Notes: generated by a model not told the origin, from the sequence alone. A stretch of DNA of 64,000 nt from [Clostridium] scindens (GCF_019597925.1 NZ_CP080442.1:2336001-2400000), one strand, 5' to 3'. Positions 25,401 to 33,131 are shown, counted from the stretch's first letter. A program made the numbers and translations.

Positions 25401-26015
25401 TTATCCTTTTGGATGGTCTGAAGTTTCATATGCCTTTTCGCCGATCTGGACCAGCTGGTCTGCCGTCAGATTGGATACTGCTGCCTGTCCGGGATCGATT
25501 CCGAACGTGCTGCACGCTTCTTCGATGACTTCTTTCGCTTCCCCGAATGCATACAAGTCGTCAATATAGACTTCCAGGCATTCCAGCGCCAGAGATTCCT
25601 CAGGTTTCTTTTTATCATCTACGTTCTTTTCAAGCAGCGGCTTATCGCCCATATTTTTTAAGAGCCAAAGGGCTTCCTCATAATTCCGCATCTCTCTGGT
25701 TACGTCTTTTATCAATACCGTCTCGTAATCCAACTGATACTTCTGGCATACCTGTCTTGCGATCTCTTGATCCTCCGTTACATCCTTATACAGGGAATCC
25801 TCTGATATGCCCCATGCAGACTCCGCTATCTCCTGCTCGTCCTGCATTTCTTTTTCGGCCTCGCTATTTGCGGCCTTCACCACATTTCTTTCAGCCACGT
25901 TCCTTGACCACGCGGCACCGAAAAAGAAGGCTGCAGTCATGCAGATCACCATGCCGGCCGCGATGATCACCACCTTGCTCCTTCTCCATATCTCCTTCAT
26001 TCTTGCTTTCATCAT
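25401..26015 (-). CDS. Membrane-anchored protein of unknown function, first gene of a two-component operon
   Basis: The 204-residue protein has a short basic start, one membrane helix (VVIIAAGMVICMTAAFFFGAAW, about residues 15-36), then a long charged, mostly helical region outside the membrane. Within it, residues 75-115 (DVTEDQEIARQVCQKYQLDYETVLIKDVTREM) and the C-terminal 50 residues (EEACSTFGIDPGQAAVSNLTADQLVQIGEKAY) read like two related small helical modules. There is no lipobox. GGGGAAGAG precedes the ATGs at 26015 and 26012. Its tight linkage to the response regulator and kinase suggests a sensor accessory or a target; no family is recognised. Confidence 0.75.
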   Translation of the reverse strand: MMKARMKEIWRRSKVVIIAAGMVICMTAAFFFGAAWSRNVAERNVVKAANSEAEKEMQDEQEIAESAWGISEDSLYKDVTEDQEIARQVCQKYQLDYETVLIKDVTREMRNYEEALWLLKNMGDKPLLEKNVDDKKKPEESLALECLEVYIDDLYAFGEAKEVIEEACSTFGIDPGQAAVSNLTADQLVQIGEKAYETSDHPKG

Positions 26016-26146
26016 CTCTTCCCCTTTCTACCGATTATACAGGCAACGGCTTAAGTCGTCAAAGCCTGTTCTTTCTTTACGCTCTTATTCTAGCCAGAAG
26101 ATGTTTCCAACTTATTACGGGAGATAAGGAAAATCAAGAAAATGCA

Positions 26147-26184
26147 GATGGGGATGCAGCGCTTAAAAACGCCGCATCCCCATC
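26147..26184 (-). terminator. Terminator of the second two-component operon
   Basis: GATGGGGATGC (26147-26157) pairs perfectly with GCATCCCCATC (26174-26184), and the stem extends inward. The minus-strand tail is TGCATTTTCTTGATTTT. It follows the kinase stop at 26192. Confidence 0.75.
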
Positions 26185-26191
26185 CAGATTT

Positions 26192-28273
26192 TTATTTTAA
26201 TCGGAACCGCAGTTCTACCTTGAACAGGTCTGCCTCTGTCGATATCTTAAGTTTTCCGCCCTGCAGTTCTGTAAAACTCTTGACGATTGCAAGGCCCAGG
26301 CCGCTGCCTTCCGTATTTCTCGCGGAATCGCCCCGCACGAATCGTTCCGTGATCTCTTCGGAATCAAAATTTAGTTCCGCAGCAGAGATGTTCTTCATCT
26401 TCACGACGGCTTCCTGCCCTTCCCGGACGATCTCGATATAGACTCTTGTATTCGGCATAGAATACTTGATGATATTTACCAGCAGATTCTCAAAGATCCG
26501 ATAGGTCTTCTGGCTGTCCAGCGGAGCGATCAGCTTCTCCTCGGGATAGGAACATCGAAGTTCCAATCCTGCCCCCTGAATCTTATCTTCCAGTTCCAGC
26601 TTCACCTGCTTGAACAGATTGGATACGTCTATGTCCATGATATCCAGCGTGACATTCTTGCTGCTGGCCTTGCTGATCTCGAAAAGATCCTCGATCAGCA
26701 CCTTCAGCCGGAGGGACTTTCTCTCCAGAACCTGGGTATAATCCTGTCGCTTTTCCTCATCCTTTTCCTCTTTCAGAAGATTGACATAGGTTATGATCGC
26801 CGTCAGCGGCGTCTTCAGGTCATGGGAGACGTTGGTGATCAGCTCCGTCTTCATGCGCTGGCTCTTCACCTCTTCGTCCACCGCTTTCTTGAATCCTGAC
26901 TGGATCTTCTCTATCTCCGCCTTAAATGGGTTGAATACGCCCAGATCGTCGGTAATGCTGACATCCAGATTGCCTTCCGCAATCTCGTTGGTAGACTGTA
27001 GCAGCAGCGCATACTTTTCCTTCAAATCATTAAAGTATTTCCTCAGTATGAAGAACAGCAGCACCGAATAGATGATCAGCGCCATGATTCCAAAGAACCA
27101 CATCGAGCAGATGAACACAAGAATCACAAAGTTGCAGGCAACAATCTTCAATATAGTCCTGTTATTCTTCTCGCTGAAATCAATGTTATCGAAGGAGTGA
27201 TAAAGCCGATCCAGCCAACCCTTCACCTTGCCCGCTATCCAATACCATCCCCGCTTGATATATTTCCAGGATGGAACGAGGAAGGTACGCTCCCTTACAT
27301 AACGTTTTCCTCCAAGGACGAACACCTGGCGGAGGCATCCCGCCGTCCAGTATACGATGCCGAATATCACGATCCAGCACAGTCCATCGATAAACATCAC
27401 GCGGCCTTCATTTCTGATAAACATGTAGCCGCAGTTGTTGACAAGCGTTGTGGCCATCAAGCCAAATACGATCGCTACTGCCTCAAAAGGCGCCCTGAAT
27501 ACCAATTCATTTCCGGTATTAAAAGATTTAAGAAATGGGTACAGAAAGGCTGCTAGCGCTACAACTGCCATAAGGATCATAATCAGGCTGACTGCCTCTC
27601 CCGGCGTATAGAAGCCGCTGTAGTATTCATTATCCATATATTTATCAATATTTTCTTCGGTCATTGCGTAGATATAGGTTCTGTTCTTCGGCCGCTCCAG
27701 ATCATGCTCGTTTTCAAGCCTGGAAAAAATATTGTCATACTCGGAATCGTCCATATTGCCAATCACCTTGCGCATCTCGATACTCTGGTCTTCCTTGTAT
27801 TCCCCCTTTGCGATCTTGGCGTCAATGGTGCCATTCTTATCATAGGTGATCACAATTCCAAGCGCATAAGAGGAAAGCGTCTTATCCGTCAGGCTGGTTC
27901 CGGAATTTGCCGTGCTTTTTGTCACCAGCTTCCCGTCCTCATCTTCCACCCGGTAGTCAAGATACGGGTACAGTTCTTCAAAATCATTCAAAAATGTCGG
28001 CTCATTTTCCCCCAGCATTTCTTTGACTTCTTCTGCCGTATCTTCCCCGTCTTCCTCGCTGTTCTCCGTATTATAGAGAAGATACCCGGCTCCTATGAAT
28101 TTCTCCATGAAACTGCTGGAACAGACGGCTGATTTATCTATGCTTTCCTGGACCTTCGCGGTCTGCCTGTAATATTTCGGATATTGCTGTATCACAGCCA
28201 TTGCAGGCAAAAATATGGTTAATGCGATCAGTATGACTGCAAGTTTATGCTTGTTTTTCAATTTTGTATCCAA
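26192..28273 (-). CDS. Large multi-helix sensor histidine kinase
   Basis: The 693-residue kinase has a helix at about residues 10-30, an extracytoplasmic sensor domain to about 225, then several more helices between about 228 and 410, unlike the usual two-helix layout. A HAMP-like region precedes the H-box NVSHDLKTPLTAIITYVNLL. FENLLVNIIKYSMPNTRVY is the N-box and GSGLGLAIVKSFTELQGG the G-box. The annotated first codon is TTG at 28273, overlapping the response regulator by 29 nt; a second TTG at 28261 is possible and neither has ideal spacing from GGGGAG. This resembles the large kinases of Lachnospiraceae linked to envelope or antimicrobial-peptide stress, but the signal is not known. Confidence 0.88.
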   Translation of the reverse strand: MDTKLKNKHKLAVILIALTIFLPAMAVIQQYPKYYRQTAKVQESIDKSAVCSSSFMEKFIGAGYLLYNTENSEEDGEDTAEEVKEMLGENEPTFLNDFEELYPYLDYRVEDEDGKLVTKSTANSGTSLTDKTLSSYALGIVITYDKNGTIDAKIAKGEYKEDQSIEMRKVIGNMDDSEYDNIFSRLENEHDLERPKNRTYIYAMTEENIDKYMDNEYYSGFYTPGEAVSLIMILMAVVALAAFLYPFLKSFNTGNELVFRAPFEAVAIVFGLMATTLVNNCGYMFIRNEGRVMFIDGLCWIVIFGIVYWTAGCLRQVFVLGGKRYVRERTFLVPSWKYIKRGWYWIAGKVKGWLDRLYHSFDNIDFSEKNNRTILKIVACNFVILVFICSMWFFGIMALIIYSVLLFFILRKYFNDLKEKYALLLQSTNEIAEGNLDVSITDDLGVFNPFKAEIEKIQSGFKKAVDEEVKSQRMKTELITNVSHDLKTPLTAIITYVNLLKEEKDEEKRQDYTQVLERKSLRLKVLIEDLFEISKASSKNVTLDIMDIDVSNLFKQVKLELEDKIQGAGLELRCSYPEEKLIAPLDSQKTYRIFENLLVNIIKYSMPNTRVYIEIVREGQEAVVKMKNISAAELNFDSEEITERFVRGDSARNTEGSGLGLAIVKSFTELQGGKLKISTEADLFKVELRFRLK

Positions 28274-28952
28274 CTCCCCACACCACCTTCAAATATTTTG
28301 GCTCTTTCGGATTGATTTCTATTTTCTCACGAATATTTCTTACATGAACCATAATGGTATCCGTATTTACCGCCCGCTCATTCCACACGCGCTCGTAGAT
28401 CTCTTCCGCGGAGAACACTCTTCCTGGATTCTTCATCAGAAGCAGCAGTATCTTGTACTCCATAGGCGTCATCTTGACCGGCTCGCCATCCACCGTCACC
28501 TCTACCGTATCTTCGTTGATCTCAAGGCCCCCTATGGTATACACGTTTGAGGGTGTTTCCCTCTGGTTCAGCTTCTCGGCAAACTTGCGGTAGCGCCTCA
28601 GCTGGGAATTGACCCTGGCTAACAGTTCCATCGGGGTAAACGGCTTGGTCACATAATCGTCGGCTCCCATATTAAGTCCCATGATCTTATCCACTTCTTC
28701 TGATTTGGCGGACAGGAAAATTACCGGAAAGTCGTACTTTTCCCTCAGCTTGATCGTCATCTGGATGCCGTCCATCCTTGGCATCATCACATCCACGATA
28801 GCCAGATGGTTCTCTTCTCTCTCGATCATCTCCAGCCCTTCCACTCCATCAGCAGCCTGAAACACCTGGTAACCCTGGCTCTTCAGATATATCTCCACAC
28901 CTTCGCGTATCTCCTTGTCATCTTCTACTATCAGCACATGATTCATTTCCAT
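28245..28952 (-). CDS. OmpR-family response regulator
   Basis: The 235-residue protein has a receiver domain with VEDDKE, the phospho-Asp in HLAIVDVMMPRMDG and the Lys in LSAKSEE. Its winged-helix domain includes RVFSAEEIYERVWNERAVNTDTIMVHVRNIREKIE. ATG 28946 (MNHVLIVEDD) is an alternative start two codons in. It is translated just ahead of and overlapping the kinase. A -10 like TAGTATAAT lies near 29010-29018 on the minus strand, so transcription probably begins there. Confidence 0.93.
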   Translation of the reverse strand: MEMNHVLIVEDDKEIREGVEIYLKSQGYQVFQAADGVEGLEMIEREENHLAIVDVMMPRMDGIQMTIKLREKYDFPVIFLSAKSEEVDKIMGLNMGADDYVTKPFTPMELLARVNSQLRRYRKFAEKLNQRETPSNVYTIGGLEINEDTVEVTVDGEPVKMTPMEYKILLLLMKNPGRVFSAEEIYERVWNERAVNTDTIMVHVRNIREKIEINPKEPKYLKVVWGVGYKIEKQA

Positions 28953-29044
28953 CTCTTTACATATTCCTTTCCCTGTCTTTTCGGTCGTCTATTTTAGCCC
29001 GCCTGCTGCCATTATACTACATTCGGACTCTTTCTGGTATCCTC

Positions 29045-29161
29045 TTATTCCAGGCGCCTTCTGACAGGAGGCAGCGCCATAGCCGTCGAAACGGCCCGTG
29101 TTCCAGGAAAACGGAAGCGGGATATGGCCTCTTTTATCGTTCTCGCTTTCTCCATATCCAT
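29045..29161 (-). CDS. Possible 38-residue basic peptide gene downstream of dedA
   Basis: A short frame begins at ATG 29161 with a very strong ribosome site (AAAGGAGGG with normal spacing). It encodes a basic peptide starting MDMEKARTIKEAISRF and ending RRRLE before a TAA. It begins 43 bp after the dedA stop and could be on the same transcript. The Arg-rich composition suggests nucleic-acid or membrane binding, but there is no known family. The strength of the ribosome site is the main evidence; a chance frame remains possible. Confidence 0.35.
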   Translation of the reverse strand: MDMEKARTIKEAISRFRFPGTRAVSTAMALPPVRRRLE

Positions 29162-29204
29162 ATTTTTCTACCCTCCTTTCTAATGGCAAGTATCTTATTA
29201 TTTC

Positions 29205-29714
29205 CTAAGCCAGAAGGCTCCAGACGGAATCTCCCAGGAAATATCCGGCCCCGATAAATATCAGATTCCACAGCGCCACTCCCATCAGGGAACTGATGGT
29301 ATACTTGGTGAAATTCATAGAAATCATCCCGGCCGGAATGGAAATCAATGTTCTGGCCAGTGGAAGAAGCTTGCTGATAAACACGCCAATCGAACCCTTG
29401 CGCCGCAGCACTTCCATGTTCTTCTCCAACAGTTCCTTCTGCTTTGGAAATTTCTTTATATAGAACCGGAAGAATGCATCTCCGCCAAGCCGTCCAAGGA
29501 AATATAATATCCAGCTGCCCAGAAGCCCTGCCGCAACCGATAATGCCATCACCGTCAAGAATCCTATCTGGCCCCTTGATGCCCATACGCCTGCCATAGG
29601 CATAATGATGCCGGCCGGGAAGCCGGGGAGATTCATATATTCCAGCAGCACAATCACAAACACGAATATCGCGCCATACTGCGTAAAATACTGTGTAAGT
29701 TCCTGTATTCCCAT
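29205..29714 (-). CDS. DedA/SNARE-associated family membrane protein
   Basis: The 169-residue protein has about four helices. It shows the DedA signatures EYMNLPGFPAGIIMPMAGVWAS near residue 25 and FISKLLPLARTLISIPAGMISMNFTKYTISSLMGVALWNLIFIGAGYFLG (R in the PLARTLISIPAG box). DedA proteins scramble or recycle polyprenyl phosphates and phospholipids across the membrane. The frame is open to 29750, but ATG 29714 has AAGGAAGGTACTACAG. An element with inverted ends sits just upstream (29803-30144). Confidence 0.9.
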   Translation of the reverse strand: MGIQELTQYFTQYGAIFVFVIVLLEYMNLPGFPAGIIMPMAGVWASRGQIGFLTVMALSVAAGLLGSWILYFLGRLGGDAFFRFYIKKFPKQKELLEKNMEVLRRKGSIGVFISKLLPLARTLISIPAGMISMNFTKYTISSLMGVALWNLIFIGAGYFLGDSVWSLLA

Positions 29715-29802
29715 CTGTAGTACCTTCCTTTTTCCTGATGGTATAAGCATACCCGGGAATTCTTAAGAGACCCGCCAAAAAAATCTAAAGATATTCTAAA
29801 GA

Positions 29803-30144
29803 TGACACGTAACAGTTTTCACTTTTGCACGTAACACTTTTCAAAAGTGTTACGTGCAAACCTTACACAACTGGTGCGTAAAATTAACGTTACTCCTGTG
29901 CAAAATGAAAAAGCCCTGTCCCTAAATGGAACAACGCTTTTCTCTTATATATACAGTCAGCATGTCAAAACAAAAAGTAACAATTTTCCCGGCATGCTGC
30001 CTTCTATATTAATTTTTTATATTACACACCACTATTTGCAATTTTACACAGGAGTTTGATCAATACTGCGCACCAGTTAGGTAGGTTGGACACGTAACAG
30101 TTTTCACTTTTACACGTAACACTTTTCAAAAGTGTTACGTGTCA
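29803..30144. mobile_element. 342-bp element with inverted ends, MITE-like, non-coding
   Basis: Both ends begin TGACACGTAACA reading inward. Each end carries a perfect palindrome: 29824-29860 has 18-bp arms around one C, and 30112-30142 has 15-bp arms around one C; both contain CGTAACACTTTT. Further in, 29869-29906 and 30041-30078 form a second inverted repeat, matching at 29 of 38 positions (AACTGGTGCG ... CTCCTGTG). The centre is AT-rich and has no convincing gene. No target duplication is obvious. The stop codon of the adjacent acetyltransferase gene is the TGA that opens the right end. This looks like a non-autonomous transposon or large palindromic repeat; the source transposase is unknown. 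Confidence 0.6.
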
Positions 30145-31164
30145 CACCACCTCATTCAGATATATCTTCGACAGGGGAATTATTTTTCCTAATTCTTCCT
30201 TCATCCGCTCCGACATCTGAACGTCTTTTTCCTGACACGCTTCATCTACGGTCTCTGCTCCGAATATGAGGCTTGCAAGTGCTGCTATAGTAATGGTTCC
30301 TTCGCTATTTTCCGGCTTTCCTTCCATCAGCATAACGCCGGAGAACTCTGTGCCGGTCAAAAGCAGGTAGCGGTTATTTTCTTCTATGATAGGGTCTGTC
30401 ACCTGAAAGCAGACGCCCATAAGGGATCTGAGGCTTAATGACATCAAGATCCTGCGGACATCTACAATCCTAATCATAATCTTAGGAGGCTCTTCTAATA
30501 CTTCCTCCCCTTCTGCTACTTTTTCCCCTCCCGGAATGCATATCTTACAATCCACAATCCTGCCATCCTTGCGAAAGATTATGAGACTTCCGCCATCGCT
30601 TTTATATTCTTTTAAAAGCCTTTGATAATAGGCTTCATCGCGGATCGCGAAGATCTGGAAATGTTCCGCCAGATACTTATTGGCAAATTCCGCCAGTTCC
30701 TTGCAGTCGGCGTCCGTGGCTTCTTTTACGCAAAGGTCTTCCAAAGGCTCTTCCTGACGATAGTATCGTTTTTTCTGCTTATATACCGTCCGGAAGTCAA
30801 AGGGCAGATAAATGCTTTCTGATGCTGGCATCAAAAATGTGAAGGCTTCTCCTGCCTGATACATATCTTCAAGGGACTTTTTAAGAAGCGATGCCATATA
30901 TCCTCTCTTCCGGTATTCCTTCTGGGTAGCAACAGCAACAATATAATTAGCCTCTTTCCTGCTCCCATTCACCCACAGCGAATAGGGATTCAGATGCAGC
31001 ATCGAACGAATCCTTCCATCGTCTTCTATCACATAGATCTGGTTATCTTTTGTTTTCTCTGTATAATAATATTCTACAAACCGCTCACTATCCTCGTTGA
31101 ATACTTCTTCATATAATGATTGGCTTGCCTGATGTTCCTGGGGTTCCAACTTGCGTAATCTCAT
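30142..31164 (-). CDS. GNAT N-acetyltransferase, Eis-like with sterol-carrier-type C-terminal domain
   Basis: The 340-residue protein has an N-terminal GNAT domain (YIVAVATQKEYRKRGYMASLLKKSLEDMY carries the acetyl-CoA motif RKRGYM). A second GNAT-like region (about 150-250) and a C-terminal SCP2-like part follow, the three-part plan of Eis proteins. Eis enzymes acetylate lysines, polyamines or aminoglycosides. GAAGGTGAGAAA precedes ATG 31164. The last codons are GTG GTG TGA, where TGA is the outermost sequence of the neighbouring inverted-end element, so insertion may have set the C-terminus. The next gene upstream, ispF, ends 91 bp away. Confidence 0.85.
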   Translation of the reverse strand: MRLRKLEPQEHQASQSLYEEVFNEDSERFVEYYYTEKTKDNQIYVIEDDGRIRSMLHLNPYSLWVNGSRKEANYIVAVATQKEYRKRGYMASLLKKSLEDMYQAGEAFTFLMPASESIYLPFDFRTVYKQKKRYYRQEEPLEDLCVKEATDADCKELAEFANKYLAEHFQIFAIRDEAYYQRLLKEYKSDGGSLIIFRKDGRIVDCKICIPGGEKVAEGEEVLEEPPKIMIRIVDVRRILMSLSLRSLMGVCFQVTDPIIEENNRYLLLTGTEFSGVMLMEGKPENSEGTITIAALASLIFGAETVDEACQEKDVQMSERMKEELGKIIPLSKIYLNEVV

Positions 31165-31255
31165 TTTCTCACCTTCAAATATTTCAAGTCAATTTATTGA
31201 AATGTCCTGACCCAGTTATTTAAACCGAATTCGTCTGATCAGCCGGCCCGTACTC

Positions 31256-31801
31256 CTATCTGGCATGAGGACAGCCGCCGCATCCGGCGCATCTTCCCTC
31301 TTCTGGTCCAACCGCATAACTATAGTTGGCAATCGTATCCAGGCTGGCGATGGCCTGGGCGGATATTCCCTCCCCGCTGCCGGTAAATCCCAGCCCTTCT
31401 TCGGTGGTTGCCTTGATATTTACCTGGTCAATATCAATATGCAGCACGTTTGCCACATTTTCCCTCATCGTTTCAATATGAGGAGCCATTTTGGGGCGCT
31501 GGGCAATGATAGTTGCATCTATATTTCCAATGACGTAAAGCTTATCTTCAACCAGTTTTCCCACGTGCTCCAATAGTTTCAGGCTGGATGCCCCTTTGTA
31601 TTCAGGATCTGTATCGGGAAAATGCCGCCCTATATCTCCAAGCGCCGCTGCCCCGAGAAGCGCATCCATAATGGCATGCACGAGGACATCCGCATCCGAG
31701 TGCCCTAATAATCCTTTATCATAAGGGATTTCCACGCCTCCAAGAATCAGTTTTCTGCCCTCTGTCAACTTATGAACATCGTATCCCATTCCAACACGCA
31801 T
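31256..31801 (-). CDS. ispF: 2-C-methyl-D-erythritol 2,4-cyclodiphosphate synthase with a Cys-rich tail
   Basis: The 181-residue enzyme closes the ring of the MEP isoprenoid pathway, releasing CMP. RVGMGYDVHKL carries the zinc Asp/His, GHSDADVLVHAIMDALLGAAALGDIG the third zinc His, and ATTEEGLGFTGSGEGISAQA the signature of the cytidine/phosphate site. The usual family length is about 157-160. Here about 20 extra residues at the C-terminus contain CAGCGGCPH, a CxxCxxCxH pattern that could bind a metal or iron-sulfur cluster. It starts 3 bp after the gene upstream, with GAGGATTAGGCT inside that gene's end, so translation is probably coupled. Confidence 0.93.
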   Translation of the reverse strand: MRVGMGYDVHKLTEGRKLILGGVEIPYDKGLLGHSDADVLVHAIMDALLGAAALGDIGRHFPDTDPEYKGASSLKLLEHVGKLVEDKLYVIGNIDATIIAQRPKMAPHIETMRENVANVLHIDIDQVNIKATTEEGLGFTGSGEGISAQAIASLDTIANYSYAVGPEEGRCAGCGGCPHAR

Positions 31802-31804
31802 AGC

Positions 31805-32236
31805 CTAATCCTCTTTTCCTGAATTCTCCTGCTCGATAGTCTGCTCTTCCCCGCAAGAATTTATTCCATCTGATTCATCGGATATCTCGCTTACTTTTGG
31901 GAAAATATTTTCCTTTTCCTCCACAGAGATGAGATCATCTGACGGCTTTTCGGCGGATTCGTCTGCATCACTTTTAGACGGCTCTGCATCTTCTTCAGAC
32001 GCCTCATCCTCTTCTATCGCGTCCTTAAATGGATCTCTGTATTCATGCTTGATATACTTCTTCAGGTTAAACAGACAGCAGGCCGCGCCAATAATTAAAA
32101 ACAGCACCCCTACGACTGTATACAGAATATAATTCTCCGGTTTTTCTTTCATGGCATCCGTGACAAGCCCTCCACCAAGATAGGCAAGATAGCCGCCCGC
32201 AATTACCATCAGCATAATTCGCCCTTTCGTTTGCAT
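31805..32236 (-). CDS. Small membrane protein with a long acidic cytoplasmic tail
   Basis: The 143-residue protein has two hydrophobic helices (about 8-26 and 37-57: YILYTVVGVLFLIIGAACCLF), then a Lys/His-rich junction and a tail of about 80 residues dominated by Glu, Asp and Ser. It begins with GGAGGAACATAGAT before ATG 32236 and ends 3 bp before ispF. I do not recognise the family. The pairing with ispF may be only positional. The acidic tail resembles that of the small protein at 3216 in composition, not in sequence. Confidence 0.75.
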   Translation of the reverse strand: MQTKGRIMLMVIAGGYLAYLGGGLVTDAMKEKPENYILYTVVGVLFLIIGAACCLFNLKKYIKHEYRDPFKDAIEEDEASEEDAEPSKSDADESAEKPSDDLISVEEKENIFPKVSEISDESDGINSCGEEQTIEQENSGKED

Positions 32237-32416
32237 ATCTATGTTCCTCCTTTTGCTTCTTTTTCCTATGTGCTTTGTTTTACATGCGACTGACGTTTTT
32301 CTTCCACATGTTTTGTATTATATATGATTTGACATTTTTTGTATAGTGATGATTGCATAAAAAGGGCTTGCCTTATAAATACAAAAAAAGAAAAAGCCTA
32401 TGCTTACCATTGGAAT

Positions 32417-32653
32417 TTAATTAATGAAAACCATATTGGCATTAGCCTCTCTTTGTTTGGATTTCTTTATTATATTTTTTGTATGATTAATACAGTTCTT
32501 CTTCATTATTAAAAAATGATAGAATCTACTCTTTTTCCAAATCATCTTCGCATATTGCCAGAAAATATCTTCTGTAAATTCGCTTCCTTCACAATATTTT
32601 GCAATATTTTTCCAACTAGCGGGATTTTTCCAACCAGGCGGCTGAACGAGTAC
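32417..32653 (-). pseudogene. Probable gene remnant (78 codons, no start)
   Basis: A minus-strand frame of 78 codons runs from an in-frame stop just above 32653 to the TAA at 32419-32417 and has no usable ATG start or ribosome site. Its residues look protein-like: QPPGWKNPASWKNIAKYCEG, then FTEDIFWQYAKMIWKKS, rich in Trp, Tyr and Lys with regular spacing. This is unlike a random frame and suggests the C-terminal end of a lost gene. A second fragment at about 32780-32709 ends in QAIADHEIQAFSIEE before a stop and a terminator. I recognise neither family. Confidence 0.4.
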
Positions 32654-32663
32654 TTAATAAAAA

Positions 32664-32692
32664 TAGGATGGAACGATTTACATTCCATCCTA
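32664..32692 (-). terminator. Hairpin terminator after a lost minus-strand gene
   Basis: TAGGATGGAA (32664-32673) pairs perfectly with TTCCATCCTA (32683-32692), followed on the minus strand by TTTTTATT. It follows the short coding remnant ending near 32709. Confidence 0.7.
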
Positions 32693-32861
32693 TAAATTTT
32701 CACTATATGGGTTTACTATTCTTCGATAGAGAATGCCTGGATTTCATGGTCTGCAATTGCTTGACTGTTATTCGTTTTGTTTACGACTTATTAGTAAAAA
32801 AATCAATCTTCAATTAGGGTAGAAACACTAGAACGCATTCTAGTTGTAAAATTCCAGACAT

Positions 32862-32893
32862 AAAGAAAAGCCCATGTTTACAGGCTTTTCTTT
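32862..32893 (-). terminator. Terminator of the tRNA-Val/tRNA-Met transcript
   Basis: AAAGAAAAGCC (32862-32872) pairs with GGCTTTTCTTT (32883-32893). On the minus strand it lies 3 bp past the tRNA-Met 3' end, and the descending arm itself provides the T tract. Confidence 0.85.
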
Positions 32894-32896
32894 CAG

Positions 32897-32970
32897 TAGC
32901 GGGAACTGGATTTGAACCAGCGACACCACGGGTATGAACCGTGTGCTCTAGCCAACTGAGCTATCCCGCC
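32897..32970 (-). tRNA. tRNA-Met (anticodon CAT; elongator, or Ile2 if lysidine-modified)
   Basis: A 74-nt cloverleaf on the minus strand pairs GGCGGGA with TCCCGCT (one G-U pair). The D arm contains ATAGCTCAGTTGGCTAGAGC, the anticodon loop TTCATAC gives CAT, and the T arm holds GGTTCAAATCC. The anticodon stem lacks the three G-C pairs of an initiator. A CAT tRNA may instead be the Ile2 species; the sequence alone does not settle it. CCA is not encoded. Confidence 0.93.
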
Positions 32971-32991
32971 ATATGCTATTTTAGGTATATA

Positions 32992-33064
32992 TGGGACCAA
33001 TAGGGCTCGAACCTATGACCCTCTGCTTGTAAGGCAGATGCTCTCCCAGCTGAGCTATGATCCC
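32992..33064 (-). tRNA. tRNA-Val (anticodon TAC)
   Basis: A 73-nt cloverleaf on the minus strand pairs GGGATCA with TGGTCCC. The D arm has GCTCAGCTGGGAGAGC, the anticodon loop CTTACAA gives TAC, and the T arm holds GGTTCGAGCCC. It lies 21 bp before tRNA-Met on the same transcript. Confidence 0.96.
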
Positions 33065-33101
33065 ATATCCTTGCGGGTCCTTATCTCGAACCCGCTTTGC
33101 T

Positions 33102-33131
33102 ATTATACTATTGAAATCCATTAATTGTCAA
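33102..33131 (-). promoter_or_regulatory. Sigma-A promoter of the tRNA-Val/tRNA-Met unit
   Basis: On the minus strand TTGACA (33131-33126), an 18-bp spacer and TATAAT (33107-33102) are both perfect boxes, about 40 bp before the tRNA-Val 5' end. Confidence 0.85.

Larger units (their letters stand above)
32237..32896. other. 660-bp AT-rich region without an intact gene
   Basis: The base composition is lower in GC than its surroundings. It contains two coding-like remnants on the minus strand (32417-32653 and about 32709-32780), two hairpin terminators (32664-32692 and 32862-32893) and a small perfect inverted repeat ACTAGAA-4 nt-TTCTAGT at 32827-32844. Nothing else in it can be supported. It looks like a place where a gene or mobile segment has decayed. 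Confidence 0.6.

Noticed and set aside
28989..29189. 66-codon frame between dedA and the response regulator
   Set aside because: The strong ribosome site at about 29170-29180 serves the ATG at 29161 in a different frame, so that shorter frame is preferred.
29134..29778. Minus-strand open frame of 214 codons overlapping dedA in another frame
   Set aside because: The frame of 29205-29714 gives clear DedA motifs and a good start; this one gives none.
29824..29860. Perfect palindrome read as a transcription terminator
   Set aside because: There is no T run on either side, the loop is a single base, and a near-copy occurs 290 bp away, which fits a repeated element better.
29847..30059. 70-codon frame inside the element with inverted ends
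   Set aside because: It starts within the palindrome, has no ribosome site and no protein-like composition.
33073..33095. GCGGGT/ACCCGC hairpin containing a GGTTCGA-like stretch as a fragment of a third tRNA
   Set aside because: No acceptor, D or anticodon arm can be built around it; it is just the 5' leader of the tRNA-Val transcript.
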